Shown one piece after another: positions 62,430 through 64,000 of a stretch of DNA of 64,000 nucleotides (within the stretch, counting starts at the first letter, position 1; each line of letters begins with the position of its first letter). The stretch is from Bacteroides faecis MAJ27 (lineage in GTDB: Bacteria > Bacteroidota > Bacteroidia > Bacteroidales > Bacteroidaceae), in NCBI RefSeq assembly GCF_900106755.1, contig NZ_FNNN01000021.1:1-64000 (forward strand), written 5' to 3'. A program made the position numbers and the translations under genes. The notes below the pieces were generated by a model. It saw only the letters and a list, made by a program, of their open reading frames with translations. It did no database searches and was not told the origin of the DNA.

Positions 62430-63527
62430 ATGAATAACACATTCCCAACAGAAGGGAATCTATCAGGGCTCAGCCGGAAAGATTTCCAAAAGGAGATAAA
62501 TGATAAAGAAACTGATTTATTTATCCTCAAAAACAAAAAGGGAATGGAAGTCGCCGTAACTAACTACGGATGCGCCATTCTCGCTATCATGGTACCGGAT
62601 AAAAATGGAAAATATGCAAACGTTGTCCTCGGACACGACAGCATAGACCACGTTGTCAACAGCCCGGAACCATTCCTCAGCACTACTATCGGACGCTACG
62701 GCAACCGTATCGCCAAAGGAAAATTCACTTTGTATGGAGAAGAGCATGAGCTCACTATCAATAACGGACCCAACTCCCTGCACGGAGGACCCACCGGTTT
62801 TCACGCCCGCGTCTGGGATGCCGATCAACTGGCTGAAAATATAATCCAATTCAATTATATCTCAGCCGACGGCGAAGAAGGTTTCCCGGGCAACCTGGAG
62901 GTTGAAATGGTTTATCGCCTGGAAGAAGAAGAAAATGCATTGGTTATCGAATATCGTGCCACAACGGACAAAGCTACTGTAGTCAACCTGACTAATCACG
63001 GTTTCTTCAATTTGGCTGGTATCAGCAATCCTACTCCTACTATCGAAAACAACATTGTTACTATCAACGCTAATTTCTATACGCCTATTGATGAGGTTTC
63101 CATCCCGACTGGAGAAATTGCCAAAGTAGAAGGTACTCCGATGGACTTCACCACTCCGCATGCCGTAGGTGAACGCATCAACGATAAATTCCAACAACTG
63201 ATTTACGGTGCCGGATATGACCACTGCTATGTACTGAACAAGATCGAAACAGGTTCATTGGATCTGGCTGCTACTTGTTTCGAACCGAATAGCGGTCGTA
63301 CCATGGAAGTATATACTACCGAAGCCGGCGTACAGCTTTACACCGGTAACTGGCTGAATGGATTCGAAGGTGCTCACGGAGCAACATTCCCTGCAAGAAG
63401 CGCTATCTGCTTCGAAGCACAATGTTTCCCCGACACTCCGAACAAACCGCATTTCCCCTCGGCTACTTTATTGCCGGGTGACGAATACCAGCAGGTGACT
63501 ATCTACAAATTCGGTGTGGAAAAATAA
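62430..63527 (+). CDS. galM: Aldose 1-epimerase (mutarotase)
   Basis: The protein has 365 residues from the ATG at 62430; a GTG at 62376 would add 18 residues and cannot be excluded. The galactose mutarotase fold shows GRYGNRIAKGKF near 90, NNGPNSLHGGPTGFHARVWD near 112 (catalytic-site His), VNLTNHGFFNLAG near 190 and GYDHCYVLN near 255. It equilibrates alpha and beta anomers of galactose or glucose. It is transcribed toward the sugar transporter gene 53 bp downstream, as in the galM-transporter-galK clusters of Bacteroides. Confidence 0.93.
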   Translation: MNNTFPTEGNLSGLSRKDFQKEINDKETDLFILKNKKGMEVAVTNYGCAILAIMVPDKNGKYANVVLGHDSIDHVVNSPEPFLSTTIGRYGNRIAKGKFTLYGEEHELTINNGPNSLHGGPTGFHARVWDADQLAENIIQFNYISADGEEGFPGNLEVEMVYRLEEEENALVIEYRATTDKATVVNLTNHGFFNLAGISNPTPTIENNIVTINANFYTPIDEVSIPTGEIAKVEGTPMDFTTPHAVGERINDKFQQLIYGAGYDHCYVLNKIETGSLDLAATCFEPNSGRTMEVYTTEAGVQLYTGNWLNGFEGAHGATFPARSAICFEAQCFPDTPNKPHFPSATLLPGDEYQQVTIYKFGVEK

Positions 63528-63580
63528 AAGATGAAAAAATAACTAACCTAATTTTATAAACTAACATTTTTAATAGAACC

Positions 63581-64000
63581 ATGACACAAGAAAAAAAGAA
63601 TGGAAAAATCATTGCCATTATCACGATGATTTTCCTTTTCGGTATGATTTCATTCGTTACTAACCTCGCAGCTCCTATGGGTATTGTGCTGAAGAATCAA
63701 TTCGACGTATCCAATGCCTTGGGTATGCTGGGAAACTTCGGTAACTTTATAGCTTACGCAGTAATGGGTATCCCGAGCGGTATCTTGTTGCAACGTGTAG
63801 GATATAAGAAAACAGCCCTCATCGCAGTAGCTATCGGTTTTATCGGCGTAGGTATCCAATTCCTGTCCGGTCATTCAAGCCCGGAAATGGCTTTTGCCGT
63901 TTATTTGATTGGTGCATTCGTAGCAGGTTTCTCTATGTGTTTGCTTAACACTGTAGTAAACCCGATGTTGAACAAACTGGGTGGCGAAGGTAACAAAGGT
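63581..64000 (+). CDS. FucP/GluP-type glucose/galactose MFS transporter (5' part; cut by window edge)
   Basis: The first 140 codons are present from the ATG at 63581. The sequence has hydrophobic helices with IFLFGMISFVTNLAAPMG near 17 and GIPSGILLQRVGYKKTAL near 63 (the conserved MFS loop between helices 2 and 3), and SMCLLNTVVNPMLNKLGG at the end. It follows galM and probably imports galactose or glucose with protons. The C-terminus is outside the window. Confidence 0.9.
   Translation, partial: MTQEKKNGKIIAIITMIFLFGMISFVTNLAAPMGIVLKNQFDVSNALGMLGNFGNFIAYAVMGIPSGILLQRVGYKKTALIAVAIGFIGVGIQFLSGHSSPEMAFAVYLIGAFVAGFSMCLLNTVVNPMLNKLGGEGNKG

Overview
The window is a chromosomal segment of a Bacteroides species. 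The evidence is the repeated TTTG / TAnnTTTG promoter pattern of the phylum, the UpxY/UpxZ pair that opens the capsule operon, the 6S-type RNA beside rplT, the DUF4248 / DUF3987 / HU / amidase module, and many lipoproteins. From memory, the order manA-galM-sugar transporter, integrase-upxY-upxZ, and sulfate activation plus sulfotransferase resembles the early chromosome of B. thetaiotaomicron. I could not run a search, so the species is an inference.

Layout. 1-5.6 kb: a probable sugar or polyol utilisation cluster (MFS sugar porter cut by the left edge, a Tat-exported DUF4434-like protein, an FAD-dependent lipoprotein oxidoreductase) divergent from a ROK regulator, with an 18-bp palindrome between them. 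5.7-12.9 kb: tRNA-Thr(CGT), a membrane-anchored nuclease, mltG, the aryl-pyruvate oxidoreductase/CoA-ligase operon iorA-iorB-paaK, xpt, and a convergent EFR1-type ferredoxin. 12.9-21.1 kb: a 6S-like RNA, then (all minus strand) the translation operon thrS-infC-rpmI-rplT, a large TPR protein, def, ruvX and an OmpA protein. 21.4-28.9 kb: a seven-gene minus-strand operon that takes up sulfate, makes PAPS, transfers the sulfuryl group to an acceptor and removes PAP. 29-31.6 kb: a SPOR lipoprotein, an SDR enzyme and a YtxH/holin-like trio. 31.6-36.1 kb: a module of DUF3987 protein, HU-like protein, a 33-residue smalltalk-type peptide, an amidase and a DUF4248 protein.

36.2-61 kb is a complete capsular polysaccharide locus read leftwards: upxY, upxZ, nucleotide-sugar enzymes (4,6-dehydratase, ugd, UDP-GlcA 4-epimerase, fnlA-fnlB-fnlC), flippase, polymerase, four glycosyltransferases, an initiating sugar transferase, a DegT aminotransferase, and Wza/Wzc export proteins. 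Upstream of upxY a ~250-bp segment sits between perfect 21-bp inverted repeats. Its only recognisable promoter points rightwards, away from the operon, so this copy of the locus appears to be in the OFF state. A tyrosine recombinase gene lies directly beside the switch. 61.2-64 kb: manA, galM and the start of a FucP/GluP-type sugar transporter.

Most notable items: the OFF-phase capsule switch with a recognisable recombinase core site, the departures from consensus in the neighbouring recombinase, the dedicated sulfonation operon, the 6S RNA placed directly ahead of a ferredoxin gene, and decayed DNA inside the capsule operon.
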